DNA of 64,000 nt from Parabacteroides sp. PH5-46 (GCF_029892785.1 NZ_JARXXA010000002.1:335745-399744), one strand, 5' to 3'. Numbered from the stretch's first letter, positions 45,014 to 54,521 are shown. Notes: generated from the sequence alone by a model not told the origin. Made by a program: numbers and translations.

Positions 45014-45729
45014 TATCGATTATTATAGCCATCTTGTTGTTTGGCTATATCGTAGCTGCCGCTGTCTTTTTTAAGGATACAAAACAAGAAGATGTTTGCC
45101 GCGAGTTAGTTGTCGTGGTGAAAGATAGCCTGGACAAACATTTTGTAACGGAAGCCGATTTGCTGTCGCTTTTGAAACAGGCTAAGCTGAATCCTGTAGG
45201 GAAACCGATGAATGCTATCAATACCCATAAGATAGAAACGCAGCTTCTGACTAACGAAATGATAGCCAGTGTGGAAGCCTATAAAACTCCTTCGGGAATA
45301 ATAAAATTGGAAGTAAAACAAAAAATGCCTATTTTGCGGGTGATAGGAGTCAGAGGCAACTTTTATATAGACAGTCAAGGTAGTACCATGCCGATAAGCA
45401 GCCGCTATGCAGCGCATGTGCCTGTAGCGAGCGGATATATCGAAAAAGAGCTGGCAACAACCGACTTGTACAAATTTGCATTATTTTTGCAGGAGAATAC
45501 GTTTTGGAATAATCAGATAGAACAGATATTTGTTTATCCGGACCATGATGTTATATTGATTCCGCGCGTGGGAGATCATCGTATCCTGTTAGGTTCGTTT
45601 GATGGTTTCCGGGGGAAGCTGGACAATTTGCAGCTTTTTTATGAACAAGCGATACCAAAAATGGGTTGGGAGAAATATAGCCTCATTAATTTAAAATTTA
45701 AAGATCAGATAGTTTGTACCAAAAAATAA
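44998..45729 (+). CDS. ftsQ: Cell division protein FtsQ/DivIB-like
   Basis: 243 residues with one N-terminal membrane helix (VISIIIAILLFGYIVAAAVFF) and a periplasmic region that fits a POTRA domain followed by the FtsQ beta domain (GVRGNFYIDSQGSTMPIS). It recruits later divisome proteins. The start lies 16 bases inside murC in another frame, so translation is probably coupled. Position before ftsA supports the call. Confidence 0.85.
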   Translation: MAIRVISIIIAILLFGYIVAAAVFFKDTKQEDVCRELVVVVKDSLDKHFVTEADLLSLLKQAKLNPVGKPMNAINTHKIETQLLTNEMIASVEAYKTPSGIIKLEVKQKMPILRVIGVRGNFYIDSQGSTMPISSRYAAHVPVASGYIEKELATTDLYKFALFLQENTFWNNQIEQIFVYPDHDVILIPRVGDHRILLGSFDGFRGKLDNLQLFYEQAIPKMGWEKYSLINLKFKDQIVCTKK

Positions 45730-45735
45730 GCAGAT

Positions 45736-47133
45736 ATGGCAAACACCAACTTTATAGCAGCCGTTGATTTGGGATCATCTTATATAACGGGAATTGTAGG
45801 CGCAAAGAATGATAGCGGAGGGCTTACGATTCTGGCCTGTGAAAGGGAACATTCGGCAAATAGTATAAGGCGAGGCGTTATTTATAATGTGGAAGACGCT
45901 GCTTTCCAAATCAGTTCGCTTATCAAGAAACTGGAAAATAAGATTCCCGGAGCCAGCATTATTAAAGTATATGTTGGTGTAGGAGGACAATCGCTTCGTT
46001 CTATCGATCATGTAGTAGCCAAATCATTGGGTGCGGAAGGCGTGGTTGGCGCCGATGTGGTTGATGGGCTTTACAAAGAATGTAAAAATTATAAGCCTGA
46101 AGGCTTGGATGTGTTGTCTATTGTTTCACCTATTTACTCGGTAGATGGAAAGCAGGAAGTTAATCCGGTAGGAGTTTCCTGTAGCCGTATCGAGGCTCAC
46201 TATAAATTAATCGTATGCCGCCCGTCTGTAAGGCGGAATATAATAAATAGCATCAACGAACGGGTAAAGAAAGATGTTGTTGGGATCATTGTTTCTCCAT
46301 TGGCCTTGTCCGATGTAGTTTTAAGTGATGACGAAAAGGAATTAGGTTGCGCGTTAATCGATTTTGGTGGCGGGGTAACTTCTCTTACTATCTTTAAAAA
46401 TAAACGTTTGGTAGGTATGTGTGTTGTTCCTTTAGGCGCTAGTCTGATTACAAAAGACATGGTTACCTTGAATATGGTAGAAGCGGAAGCCGAACGGGTG
46501 AAGATAGCCTATGGAGACGTTGTATTGGACAAAGAAAACGACGAATTGGTAGAGATTAATACCGCTAACGGTTCGCAACGTAAAGCTAAGGTTTCGGAAA
46601 TCAATGTAGTAGTAGAGGCTCGTGTGCAGGAAATCGTAGAAAATGTGATCGTTCGTCTGGAAGAATATATTCAGCCGGGTGATTTGGGCGCAGGTGTTAT
46701 CATTGCCGGAGGAGGAGCCTCCTTGAAAAACCTGGACGAACACATCCGTAAGAGACTGAAAACCGAAGTGCGGCATGCAACGGTGCGCAAAGGCTTGATA
46801 GAAAGATCGAATGTGTCGGTTGAACCGGAATTAGCGGTAGCTATCGGCTTACTTTCAAAAGGCAGTATTAATTGTGCCTATACGCCTCCGACTCCGCCAA
46901 CACCTCCTGTAATGACGGTAAGAAAGGAAGAGCCGCCGGTTGTTCCGGAAAAAGAAATGGAGGAGGTTGTTACTGTAGAGGATGATCCAACGCCTGTTAC
47001 CACAAAGTCTGGCGATAACAAAAAGAAAAACAAGAAGAGTAGTTTCTTGGAAAAAGTTTCTGGAATGCTGTTTGACGGCGAAGAAATGGGAGGCTCTAGA
47101 AATAAGAAAAACAACTCGGAAGACGAAGATTAA
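45736..47133 (+). CDS. ftsA: Cell division protein FtsA
   Basis: 465 residues. Actin-like ATPase that tethers FtsZ to the membrane. Motifs: IAAVDLGSSYITGIVG (phosphate 1), LIDFGGGVTSLTIF (phosphate 2) and VIIAGGGASLKNLD (adenosine). The SHS2/1C domain lies at about 85-165. After the core, a proline-rich linker (TPPTPPTPPV) and acidic stretch lead to an amphipathic helix SSFLEKVSGMLFDG, the likely membrane-targeting sequence, followed by a short charged tail. Confidence 0.95.
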   Translation: MANTNFIAAVDLGSSYITGIVGAKNDSGGLTILACEREHSANSIRRGVIYNVEDAAFQISSLIKKLENKIPGASIIKVYVGVGGQSLRSIDHVVAKSLGAEGVVGADVVDGLYKECKNYKPEGLDVLSIVSPIYSVDGKQEVNPVGVSCSRIEAHYKLIVCRPSVRRNIINSINERVKKDVVGIIVSPLALSDVVLSDDEKELGCALIDFGGGVTSLTIFKNKRLVGMCVVPLGASLITKDMVTLNMVEAEAERVKIAYGDVVLDKENDELVEINTANGSQRKAKVSEINVVVEARVQEIVENVIVRLEEYIQPGDLGAGVIIAGGGASLKNLDEHIRKRLKTEVRHATVRKGLIERSNVSVEPELAVAIGLLSKGSINCAYTPPTPPTPPVMTVRKEEPPVVPEKEMEEVVTVEDDPTPVTTKSGDNKKKNKKSSFLEKVSGMLFDGEEMGGSRNKKNNSEDED

Positions 47134-47153
47134 TTTATTAAAGGAGAACAGAG

Positions 47154-48452
47154 ATGGACAATACAATACTTGATTATGATGTACCCAGAGATCGACTTAA
47201 GATAATTAAAGTGATCGGAGTAGGCGGTGGTGGCGGTAATGCTGTTACCCATATGTATCGTCAAGGCATACATGATGTGTCGTTTGTATTATGTAATACA
47301 GACAATCAGGCGTTGGAACGTTCCGATGTGCCTGAAAGAGTTGTTCTGGGCGAAAAGATTACCCAAGGTCTGGGGGCCGGAAATAAACCGGAAAGAGCCC
47401 GCCAAGCAGCAGAAGAGAGCCTGGAGGTTATAAAGAATATGCTTGGCGATGGCACCAAGATGGTGTTTATTACAGCCGGAATGGGTGGTGGAACAGGTAC
47501 GGGGGCTGCTCCGGTGATTGCACGTATTGCCAAAGAAATGGATATCCTGACTGTAGGTATCGTTACGATTCCTTTTATGTTCGAGGGCGAAACGAAAATT
47601 ATTCAGGCACTAAATGGGGTAGAGGAGATTGGCAAAAACGTAGATGCCCTGCTGGTAATCAATAATGAGCGTCTGTTTGATATCTATGGCGACTTTTCTA
47701 TGCGCGAAGCCTTTGCCAAGGCTGATGATACGCTGGCTACAGCGGCTAAAAGCATTGCCGAGATTATTACTGTTCCCGGGATTATCAACTTAGACTTTGC
47801 CGATGTACATACCACCATGAAAGACGGTGGCGTTGCCCTGATGAGTAACGGATTCGGAGAAGGAGAAGGCCGTGTGAAGATAGCTATCGAAGAAGCGCTT
47901 ACCTCACCCTTGCTAAACAACAACGATATCTTTACGGCCCGTAAGATATTGTTTAATGTTTCTTTCAGCGAAGATGCCGAATTGAAGATGAAAGAAATGA
48001 ACGACGTAGACGAGTTTATGGCTCGCTTCAACAGCGAAATCGATGTAATCTGGGGTACCGCCATTGATAATAGCTTAGGCGGGAAGGTTAAGATGACCAT
48101 CCTGGCTACCGGCTTCGGTATGGAAGATATTCCGCAAATTGCCAAAAAACATCAGGATGAGATAGAGAAGAACCAGTCAATGATCGGCCGTTATTATGAA
48201 GACCTTCACAAACACCGGATCAGTAATGTTTCTTCCCGTCATAAGATTGTAGTTCTTTCTGCTGACGAACTGGACGATGATGCAATCATCGGCTGGCTGG
48301 AAGGGAATCCGACTTATAAACGTTCGTCGAAATCTATTAATGATTTCCGGAGTAAGATTTCTGGAAACCTGGATGTTTCCACTACAACATCCACTTCTCA
48401 GAATACAAAAGGTAAAGACTCTTCGGGAGGAAAAGTTATCAGTTTTAATTGA
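47154..48452 (+). CDS. ftsZ: Cell division GTPase FtsZ
   Basis: 432 residues. Tubulin-like GTPase that forms the Z ring. IGVGGGGGNAV starts the nucleotide domain, the tubulin signature GGGTGTG is at 111-117, NNERLFDIYGDFSMREAF the T7 region nearby. After the core (about residue 330) comes a linker with GWLEGNPTYKRS, resembling the conserved Bacteroidetes C-terminal binding peptide, but the protein continues about 35 residues in a Ser/Thr-rich tail ending KVISFN. A purine-rich RBS (AAAGGAGA) lies before the ATG. Confidence 0.97.
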   Translation: MDNTILDYDVPRDRLKIIKVIGVGGGGGNAVTHMYRQGIHDVSFVLCNTDNQALERSDVPERVVLGEKITQGLGAGNKPERARQAAEESLEVIKNMLGDGTKMVFITAGMGGGTGTGAAPVIARIAKEMDILTVGIVTIPFMFEGETKIIQALNGVEEIGKNVDALLVINNERLFDIYGDFSMREAFAKADDTLATAAKSIAEIITVPGIINLDFADVHTTMKDGGVALMSNGFGEGEGRVKIAIEEALTSPLLNNNDIFTARKILFNVSFSEDAELKMKEMNDVDEFMARFNSEIDVIWGTAIDNSLGGKVKMTILATGFGMEDIPQIAKKHQDEIEKNQSMIGRYYEDLHKHRISNVSSRHKIVVLSADELDDDAIIGWLEGNPTYKRSSKSINDFRSKISGNLDVSTTTSTSQNTKGKDSSGGKVISFN

Positions 48453-48476
48453 TATATAATATAAACAACATACGTT

Positions 48477-48926
48477 ATGGATTTATTTGAAAAAGTCAGT
48501 GAAGACATAAAAAACGCGATGAAAGCGAAAGACAAAGTCGCTCTTGAGTCTTTAAGAAACATAAAGAAATATTTTCTCGAAGCAAAGACTGCTCCGGGAG
48601 CCAATGATGAACTGAGTGATGATGCTGCCCTGAAGATTATCCAGAAACTTGTAAAGCAAGGTAAAGACGCCGCCGAAGTATATAAAAGTCAAAACCGCGA
48701 CGACTTGGCAGATGCCGAACTTGCACAGGTAAAAGTGATGGAAGTCTATCTTCCCAAACAAATGACTCCCGAAGAACTGGAAGCAGCCCTGAAAGAAATC
48801 ATCGCACAAGTAGGTGCAGAAGGGCCTAAAGATATGGGCAAAGTAATGGGCGCTGCCAACAAAGCCTTGTCCGGCAAAGCTGAAGGACGTGCCATTTCCG
48901 AAGTCGTAAAGAAATTACTTAATTAA
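48477..48926 (+). CDS. yqeY: GatB/YqeY domain protein
   Basis: 149 residues, all helical. The YqeY family resembles the tRNA-binding tail of GatB; segments LFEKVSEDIKNAMKAKDKVALESLR and PKDMGKVMGAANKALSGKAEG are typical. Role not established; possibly linked to tRNA or amidotransferase function. It closes the dcw run 24 bases after ftsZ and ends at a bidirectional terminator. Confidence 0.9.
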   Translation: MDLFEKVSEDIKNAMKAKDKVALESLRNIKKYFLEAKTAPGANDELSDDAALKIIQKLVKQGKDAAEVYKSQNRDDLADAELAQVKVMEVYLPKQMTPEELEAALKEIIAQVGAEGPKDMGKVMGAANKALSGKAEGRAISEVVKKLLN

Positions 48927-48927
48927 C

Positions 48928-48961
48928 AAAAAGAGAGCTGGAAATTTCCAACTCTCTTTTT
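48928..48961. terminator. Bidirectional terminator between yqeY and rprY
   Basis: Fourteen-base arms AAAAAGAGAGCTGG (48928-48941) and CCAACTCTCTTTTT (48948-48961) pair with one mismatch around a 6-base loop. A- and T-runs at both ends let it serve the dcw run and the convergent rprXY genes. Confidence 0.88.
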
Positions 48962-48978
48962 CTAACTCTCAATATATC

Positions 48979-49713
48979 TTAGAGTATCTGAACGCCACCT
49001 TCTTCTTTGGTTTGTTCTTCGCCCGAAGGAGTGATTAATTTGTATCCTTTTCCATGGATGTTGATAATCTCGATAGCGGGATCATCTTTCAGTAGTTTAC
49101 GTAGTTTTGTGATGTAAACGTCCATGCTGCGGGCGTTGAAGTAGTTGTCATCTACCCAGATCGTTTTCAGTGCATAATTACGTTCCAGTATCTCGTTGGC
49201 ATGTGCACAGAGCAGACTCAAAAGTTCGCACTCTTTGGTGGTCAGCTTCGTTACTTTGTCGCCGATACCCAGTGTTTGCTTTTGTGTGTCGAACATGAAA
49301 TTGCCCAGCTTGTAGAAAGGAATATCTTTCAGTTTTTTGCCTTTCACGCGACGAAGGATGGCTTCGATACGCAGCAGCAACTCTTCCATGCTGAACGGTT
49401 TTGTCAGATAATCGTCTGCTCCGATCTTGAATCCTTCCAGTATATCTTCCTTCATTGTTTTAGCAGTAAGGAAAATGATGGGTATGTCCGGATTAATCGA
49501 ACGGATTTCCTGTGCCAAGGTGAAGCCGTCTTTTTTCGGCATCATAACGTCTAGTACGCAAAGGTCGTATTTTCCTTTAGTAAAACCTTTGTAGCCGGCT
49601 TCTCCGTCGGAGAATAGGTCTGTAATGTAACCTTTTGCTTGTAAGTATTCTCTTAACAGCATTCCTAGGTTCTCGTCGTCTTCGCAAAATAAAATTCTTA
49701 GTTTTTCTTCCAT
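48979..49713 (-). CDS. rprY: OmpR-family response regulator RprY
   Basis: 244 residues. Receiver domain with the acidic pocket ILFCEDDEN, phospho-acceptor Asp in CVLDVMMPKKDG (about residue 55), Thr in FLTAKT and Lys in YLTKPFS. A winged-helix DNA-binding domain follows from about 135 (LTTKECELLSLLCAHANEI ... VDVYITKLRKLL-type, here MDVYITKLRKLL). High resemblance in layout to RprY of Bacteroides fragilis, which acts with RprX in envelope and redox stress. It lies three bases after rprX. Confidence 0.88.
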   Translation of the reverse strand: MEEKLRILFCEDDENLGMLLREYLQAKGYITDLFSDGEAGYKGFTKGKYDLCVLDVMMPKKDGFTLAQEIRSINPDIPIIFLTAKTMKEDILEGFKIGADDYLTKPFSMEELLLRIEAILRRVKGKKLKDIPFYKLGNFMFDTQKQTLGIGDKVTKLTTKECELLSLLCAHANEILERNYALKTIWVDDNYFNARSMDVYITKLRKLLKDDPAIEIINIHGKGYKLITPSGEEQTKEEGGVQIL

Positions 49714-49715
49714 GA

Positions 49716-51290
49716 CTAACTTTTTATAAGAGGTAAAGTAATAATAAATTTCGTTCCTTTGTTTCCGGCACCGTTTTCAGCCCGGATGCTTCCGCTGTGG
49801 TCTTCCACTATCTTGCGTACGTAAGCAAGCCCTAGTCCGAAGCCTTTTACGTCGTGTACGTTGCCTGTGGGTACGCGGAAGAATCGGTCGAATACCTTTT
49901 TGTGGTATTCTTTTTTTATACCGATACCATTGTCTTCTATTGAGATCAATAGTTTGCCGTTTTCATTCCAGGTGGTGGCTAGTAATTTTAGCGGAACATC
50001 CTGGCGACGGTATTTTACGGCATTGTCCATCAGGTTGAATAATACGTTTGTCAGATGGAGTTCGTCTGCATAAATGGCAGACTCTTCTGCCCGCAAGTCT
50101 ATATCCAGTGTACCGCCGTATTTCTCTACCTTCAGCACGAATGTATTGGCAATGTTGGCAATCATATCGTTGGCATCCATCTCTTTCAGCTTAAGGGTGG
50201 CTTTCTGGCGCTCGAATAGAGACATCTGCAATACTTTTTCAACCAAGAATCCCAATCGCTTGGTTTCGTCGTTTATTACGCCCGATATATGTTTAAATAC
50301 ATCAGGGCTTTTGGTGATATCCGAATCTTTCAACATCTGTGAGGCTAGTGAGATGGTAGAAACCGGGGTTTTCAGCTCATGCGTCATATTGTTGATAAAG
50401 TCGTTTTTCATCTCCGATAGTTTCTTCTGGCGGAATACAATATATAATGTAAACGTAAACGTAACCAGAATCAACAGCGAAAAGATAACAGACGGTACGA
50501 TAAACGATACTTCATTGTATATGTAATCCTGCTTTGTAGGGAAATACACCCTGAGGTAGTTTAGCCTCGACGGAGGATCGTTCGGAAATAGTGCCGCTGT
50601 TAATACATCCGACGCAATGGGCGGGTTCTTGATTTCTCCACTTTGATACACCGTATTTCCGTCTTTGTTAATAACAGAAAAAACAAAGGGTAAGTTCAAA
50701 CCATTATTAACAAACTCCGTTGTTAGGTAGTTCTTCAGCGCTTTGAAGTCGATACGTTCCTCTATGGGGTGAAGTCTTGAGGCATTTAACATGCTTACCA
50801 CCACTTCGTTGATCAGTTCTGCATTGTACAGATAACGACGCTTGTATGAGTCGGCCAGTTCCGTAGACCTGGATACAATGTTGCTGGGTGATTGCTTCCG
50901 GATAAGCGACGACAAGGGTTGCGACTGAGTGTTGCTGAAACTGTGTAGCTCAAGACGTTGGGTCGTGCCATCGGGCTCTCTTATTTGCAGTTGGAAACTT
51001 TCCTGACTGCTGGTGCTACTACTGTTCAACTGTTCCCTGAGGCGTTGTGCGTCGAATGTTTGGTACTGGTAATTCCCCAGTTCCTTATTCAGGTCGTCTT
51101 CAATGTATTTGCGTGTTTCGTCCTGTTGCAGGTTCTTGGATACCTGAAATAAACATTTCTTCGCTGTTTCATTGAATTGTTCGCTGCGTGTTTTGAGTAT
51201 CTCGCTGATGTAGTTTACCTGTAGATAAAGTAAGCCCGCAAAAGCGAATGCCATTACAACGGCCAATAACCATATAGTAGACTTCCTCAT
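49716..51290 (-). CDS. rprX: Sensor histidine kinase RprX
   Basis: 524 residues. Two membrane helices (about 7-25 and 262-286) frame a periplasmic sensor domain of about 235 residues. The phospho-acceptor His304 is in NNMTHELKTPVS; the ATPase domain has the N box NLMDNAVKYR, DNGIGI and GFGLGLAYV. It phosphorylates the adjacent regulator RprY. The sensor part carries no domain I can name. No clear -7 box was found within 100 bases upstream. Confidence 0.88.
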   Translation of the reverse strand: MRKSTIWLLAVVMAFAFAGLLYLQVNYISEILKTRSEQFNETAKKCLFQVSKNLQQDETRKYIEDDLNKELGNYQYQTFDAQRLREQLNSSSTSSQESFQLQIREPDGTTQRLELHSFSNTQSQPLSSLIRKQSPSNIVSRSTELADSYKRRYLYNAELINEVVVSMLNASRLHPIEERIDFKALKNYLTTEFVNNGLNLPFVFSVINKDGNTVYQSGEIKNPPIASDVLTAALFPNDPPSRLNYLRVYFPTKQDYIYNEVSFIVPSVIFSLLILVTFTFTLYIVFRQKKLSEMKNDFINNMTHELKTPVSTISLASQMLKDSDITKSPDVFKHISGVINDETKRLGFLVEKVLQMSLFERQKATLKLKEMDANDMIANIANTFVLKVEKYGGTLDIDLRAEESAIYADELHLTNVLFNLMDNAVKYRRQDVPLKLLATTWNENGKLLISIEDNGIGIKKEYHKKVFDRFFRVPTGNVHDVKGFGLGLAYVRKIVEDHSGSIRAENGAGNKGTKFIITLPLIKS

Positions 51291-51515
51291 ATATAAACAA
51301 CCTCTCTTTTTAACATGGGCAAATAACGCGTCTTTTAGTTTAATATTTAGACAAAAAAAGTAAAAATAAGCAGGTTTATTTGTTAAAAATGCATTATGCT
51401 GCGACTGGTTTCTTTATTTAGTTTGTTGCTAAATAGCTATTTAACCTGGTGTTTGATGAACAAATGCCGGGTGTACATAAAATGTAGGGTTCAAAGAAAG
51501 AAAAATACGGGATTT

Positions 51516-51836
51516 TTAACGGATAGCCACTTTGCGAACAGTATCTCCAATACGTATGATGTAATAACCTTTTGCAATATTTACAGTGTATTCGCCGGAG
51601 GGTTGTTTTAGTTCTATTTCTACCACTTTTATACCTACTACACTGTATATCTCAAGTTTGCTGCCTACTGGTGCGTTCGACACCTTGATGCGGTTGTCGA
51701 TGGCGTACACTTCGACAGGAGGAACCTCGGGTTGTTGCTTTACGGCAGCAGACGTATTAGTCTGTTGCGCATGTACAGCGAACAAACCACTTCCGCTTAG
51801 CAGAATCACCAAAAAGAATGAAAGGATCAATCTCAT
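51516..51836 (-). CDS. Small secreted protein consisting mainly of a sorting-type C-terminal domain
   Basis: 106 residues. A signal peptide ends near AVHAQQ, a short Pro/Val-rich linker follows, and from about residue 42 the whole protein is a beta domain of T9SS sorting type (RIKVSNAPVGSKLEIYSVVG ... GYYIIRIGDTVRKVAIR). There is no passenger domain. It could be a tiny T9SS substrate, a decoy or a relic of a larger protein; no interrupted frame upstream suggests recent truncation. Confidence 0.65.
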   Translation of the reverse strand: MRLILSFFLVILLSGSGLFAVHAQQTNTSAAVKQQPEVPPVEVYAIDNRIKVSNAPVGSKLEIYSVVGIKVVEIELKQPSGEYTVNIAKGYYIIRIGDTVRKVAIR

Positions 51837-51932
51837 ATTCCAATTCCTAAATTATTACAAATATAGGAAGATTTCCTGAAAACCATCAAAAACGCAATCG
51901 ATATTATTAACAGATGGGTTATTTTGTTTCAT

Positions 51933-52136
51933 TCATTCTTTGTTTTTCCATTTCTCTCGCGACTTCACCCGTTTGCTTTGTACGTATCTGAGCAACAGGA
52001 TTACGCCAACCGAAAGCCCTATGATCAGGAAATACTCCGTATAGTTCGGATCTTCCTTCTTGCCTGGCCATCCTATCACTGCCATCACTGCCAAATAAAC
52101 CAACAATACAATACTCGTGATATTGACTTTCTTCAT
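51933..52136 (-). CDS. Small membrane protein, two helices
   Basis: 67 residues from the ATG complementary to 52134-52136 (the frame extends to 52178). Two predicted membrane helices, about residues 4-22 and 34-49, joined by a short polar loop (PGKKEDPNYTEY), with a strongly basic tail (KRVKSREKWKNKE). Family unknown. It is transcribed in the same direction as the preceding and following genes; the 105-bp repeat element lies about 160 bases upstream. Confidence 0.5.
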   Translation of the reverse strand: MKKVNITSIVLLVYLAVMAVIGWPGKKEDPNYTEYFLIIGLSVGVILLLRYVQSKRVKSREKWKNKE

Positions 52137-52449
52137 ATTCGTTATGCTTACTGATTCTTCTACTGCAAAGATAGTCAAATCCTTCTTCCTGCATTGGTCT
52201 ATACTTTGTTTATATTGGGCAGATTATTCACAACAATACACGAAATAGAAGTATATTCTGAAAAGTCGGTTGAACTGCAGGAGAAATATCTTGCCTTGTT
52301 TTTGTTGGCCGATAGCCATCAACCAATTAACCGACAATTGTCAGCCAGTTGGCTGACGGCTGTCGGCCAACTGACCGATAATTATCGGCCAACGATTTTC
52401 TACCATGCAAAGACGCATAGCTTAGTAGGAAAGCGCAAAAAGTATTATG
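52137..52449. other. 313-bp intergenic region upstream of the small membrane protein
   Basis: Its main content is the second 105-bp palindromic element (52299-52403). A plus-strand frame of 106 codons crosses the repeats but has no homology signs and is treated as chance. No promoter with a perfect -7 box was identified in the remainder. Confidence 0.6.
52299..52403. repeat. 105-bp palindromic repeat element, copy 2 (four 22-bp units)
   Basis: Same layout and exact length as the copy at 7697-7801: flank TTTTTGTT, four 18-bp palindromic cores (52307-52324, 52329-52346, 52351-52368, 52373-52390) with linkers aatt, agtt, aact, aacg, then ATTTTCTAC. Same orientation as copy 1. It lies downstream of the rsgA-like gene and upstream of the small membrane protein gene. 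Confidence 0.85.
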
Positions 52450-53523
52450 CTATTTTGCTTTATTTCCCGTCAAATATGATTCGTCGTTTTTGTAATTCTT
52501 TACCATCTTGGTAAATGACTTCTCGTATTTTCTTTTCTCATGAACAGAAGCTGTATAATGCCATGCTTCCCGGCGAAGTTTCAGATAGCTATCATATACG
52601 CCACGGTCTATCTCACCGTTTTCTACGGCTTCGATTACGGCACATCCTTTTTCGTTGACGTGCTGGCAGTCTTTGAAGCGGCATTTGCCCTCGTAATCTG
52701 ATATATCCAGGATGTCAGACAGCTTGTCGGTATTATCGCTTGTCACACCAAATAGTTTTATTCCCGGAGTATCAATCAATACACCGGAATCCGGCATCAA
52801 TACCATTTCTCGGCGGGTAGAGGTGTGTTTGCCTTTCCCTGTTGAGTCGCTGATGGCACCTGTCTGCAAAAGCGCTCGTCCGCAAAGGGCGTTGATTAAT
52901 GTGCTTTTCCCTACGCCCGACATACCAGTGAAGACAATCGTTTCTCCCGGAGCGATAAACGCTCGAAGCTGAGCAATGCTTTCTGCAGATTCCGTACTGG
53001 TATAGAATACCGGTATCTTATCCGAAATATGCTTCAGAGCGCTTTCTGTCTCTTCCTTATCGAAGCCTAAGTCCGTTTTAGTCAATACCAATACGGGCTG
53101 AATGTCTTCGTCTGCCGTTTGCAACAGGAAACGTTCAATCCGCCGGACATTAAAGTTTTCGTCCAGGCTTTGTACGATGAAGGCTTTGTCGATAAACGAG
53201 GCGATGGCCTGCCTTTCCGAAACCGTACCGCTTTTAAGGCGATAAAGTGTTTTCTGCCGGGGCAGGCTATCAAGAATGATACCTTTGTCCGTATCAATGG
53301 GTTGGAAAATAACCCAGTCGCCTGTACATGGATATTCGGAAGAATCCTTTCCGTAGAGCATGTTTCCGGCAAGTTCGCAGGTATAAAAACCTGCTTCGGC
53401 TACTACCTCGTAGCAGGTTTTATGCGTAACCGTTACCCGCCCATGAATAAGGTCTTTGTAACTGGAGTTTTGTTTTTGTTGGAACAGTTCTTCATTCCAA
53501 CCGTATAGTTGTAAGTTGTTCAT
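52450..53523 (-). CDS. rsgA: RsgA/YjeQ-type ribosome-associated GTPase
   Basis: 357 residues from the ATG complementary to 53521-53523; the longer frame overlaps the upstream methyltransferase. Circularly permuted GTPase: G4 LVLTKTDLGF comes first, then the P-loop GMSGVGKSTLINAL and G3 IDTPGIKLFG. A C-terminal zinc knuckle CRFKDCQHVNEKGC follows. RsgA helps late 30S maturation. The divergent N-terminus (OB-like, GWNEELFQQ) and length suggest this could be a second paralogue rather than the canonical one. It follows the methyltransferase by four bases. Confidence 0.85.
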   Translation of the reverse strand: MNNLQLYGWNEELFQQKQNSSYKDLIHGRVTVTHKTCYEVVAEAGFYTCELAGNMLYGKDSSEYPCTGDWVIFQPIDTDKGIILDSLPRQKTLYRLKSGTVSERQAIASFIDKAFIVQSLDENFNVRRIERFLLQTADEDIQPVLVLTKTDLGFDKEETESALKHISDKIPVFYTSTESAESIAQLRAFIAPGETIVFTGMSGVGKSTLINALCGRALLQTGAISDSTGKGKHTSTRREMVLMPDSGVLIDTPGIKLFGVTSDNTDKLSDILDISDYEGKCRFKDCQHVNEKGCAVIEAVENGEIDRGVYDSYLKLRREAWHYTASVHEKRKYEKSFTKMVKNYKNDESYLTGNKAK

Positions 53524-53527
53524 TGTG

Positions 53528-54301
53528 TTATTGCTTTTTTCCAATATAAAATACATAGCCGTAAAAGTCTTTATACGCATGGTATAAACGCTCTTCGCGG
53601 CGTTGGCCTGCTATTAATTCTTCGGCCGTTTGGTTACCCGGGTACTTTTTCAGGAACTCTTCCTGCGCCTTATGGCAAGGTGCATAAAAGTGTTCTGTCC
53701 AGCAATTCTCGGGAATGATAAAGGTGGCAACGGGAACGTATCCGGCTTGCTGCATTTGGGCAACCTTGTTCGGAATGGTGTCTATTCTGGGATAGTTTTC
53801 CATCCAGAAGTCGTTGATTTCATCGGGACGTTCATCCGTAAACCATGAGGCTTCCGATACGGCTATGTAGCCGCCTTTCTTCAGATACTGTTTCCACTCG
53901 TTCAATCCCCGTTCAAAGCCGATATTATAGATAGCTCCTTCAGACCAGATAAGGTTTAAAGATTCTTTTCCAAACGGTAGATTATCCATCGAACCAACGA
54001 TGCCTTTTACTCTGTTTTGCAAACCAAGTTGCCCGGCATTACGGTTGAAGATGTGAACGAAATCGGGGAACAAGTCGAGTCCGGTAACCTGTCCCGGAGC
54101 GTTCTGCGCCAAAACCATGGTTTGTCCACCCGTTCCGCAGCCCAAGTCGGCGATACGGGACTCATTAGTCAAGTTATCTATAAAGCTCAAGGCTTTGATG
54201 GTGGTTTCGGGGCTTCCGGGTCCTTGTCGTTCTACGCTGGCGAAGTATTCGCAAATGAAATTAAAGTCGAATTCGTAAATTGTTTTATTTTCGTTACTCA
54301 T
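53528..54301 (-). CDS. Class I SAM-dependent methyltransferase
   Basis: 257 residues. SAM-binding motif [17 protein letters not shown] (about 48-64), acidic [10 protein letters not shown], and the post-motif [18 protein letters not shown]. It matches small-molecule methyltransferases common in Bacteroides; the substrate is unknown. It is upstream of the rsgA-like gene with a four-base gap and probably cotranscribed with it. Confidence 0.82.
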   Translation of the reverse strand: MSNENKTIYEFDFNFICEYFASVERQGPGSPETTIKALSFIDNLTNESRIADLGCGTGGQTMVLAQNAPGQVTGLDLFPDFVHIFNRNAGQLGLQNRVKGIVGSMDNLPFGKESLNLIWSEGAIYNIGFERGLNEWKQYLKKGGYIAVSEASWFTDERPDEINDFWMENYPRIDTIPNKVAQMQQAGYVPVATFIIPENCWTEHFYAPCHKAQEEFLKKYPGNQTAEELIAGQRREERLYHAYKDFYGYVFYIGKKQ

Positions 54302-54425
54302 GATTACTCAATTTTGAATATTAATAATTAAAAGCTGAAATGATTCAACAAATCATTCCTACTTTCTTTCGTATATAGATATGAAAATAACTCCGGCAAG
54401 AATATGCCTGAGTGCAAACTGAGGG

Positions 54426-54455
54426 ATAACCTTAAGCAGAACGCCTAAAGGTTAT
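54426..54455. terminator. Weak hairpin downstream of the dioxygenase gene
   Basis: Perfect 8-bp arms ATAACCTT (54426-54433) / AAGGTTAT (54448-54455) with a 14-base loop in the 220-base gap between two minus-strand genes. No long U-run follows, so termination is uncertain. Confidence 0.3.
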
Positions 54456-54521
54456 TTACTACACCAAATCCTTCTTTGTTTTACACATAGACTGCAAATG
54501 TAATACAATTTATGATTTTAG

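Noticed and set aside
52194..52514. 106-codon plus-strand frame across the second 105-bp element
   Set aside because: Its middle is translated repeat, it runs into the rsgA-like gene antisense, and it has no signal or domain.
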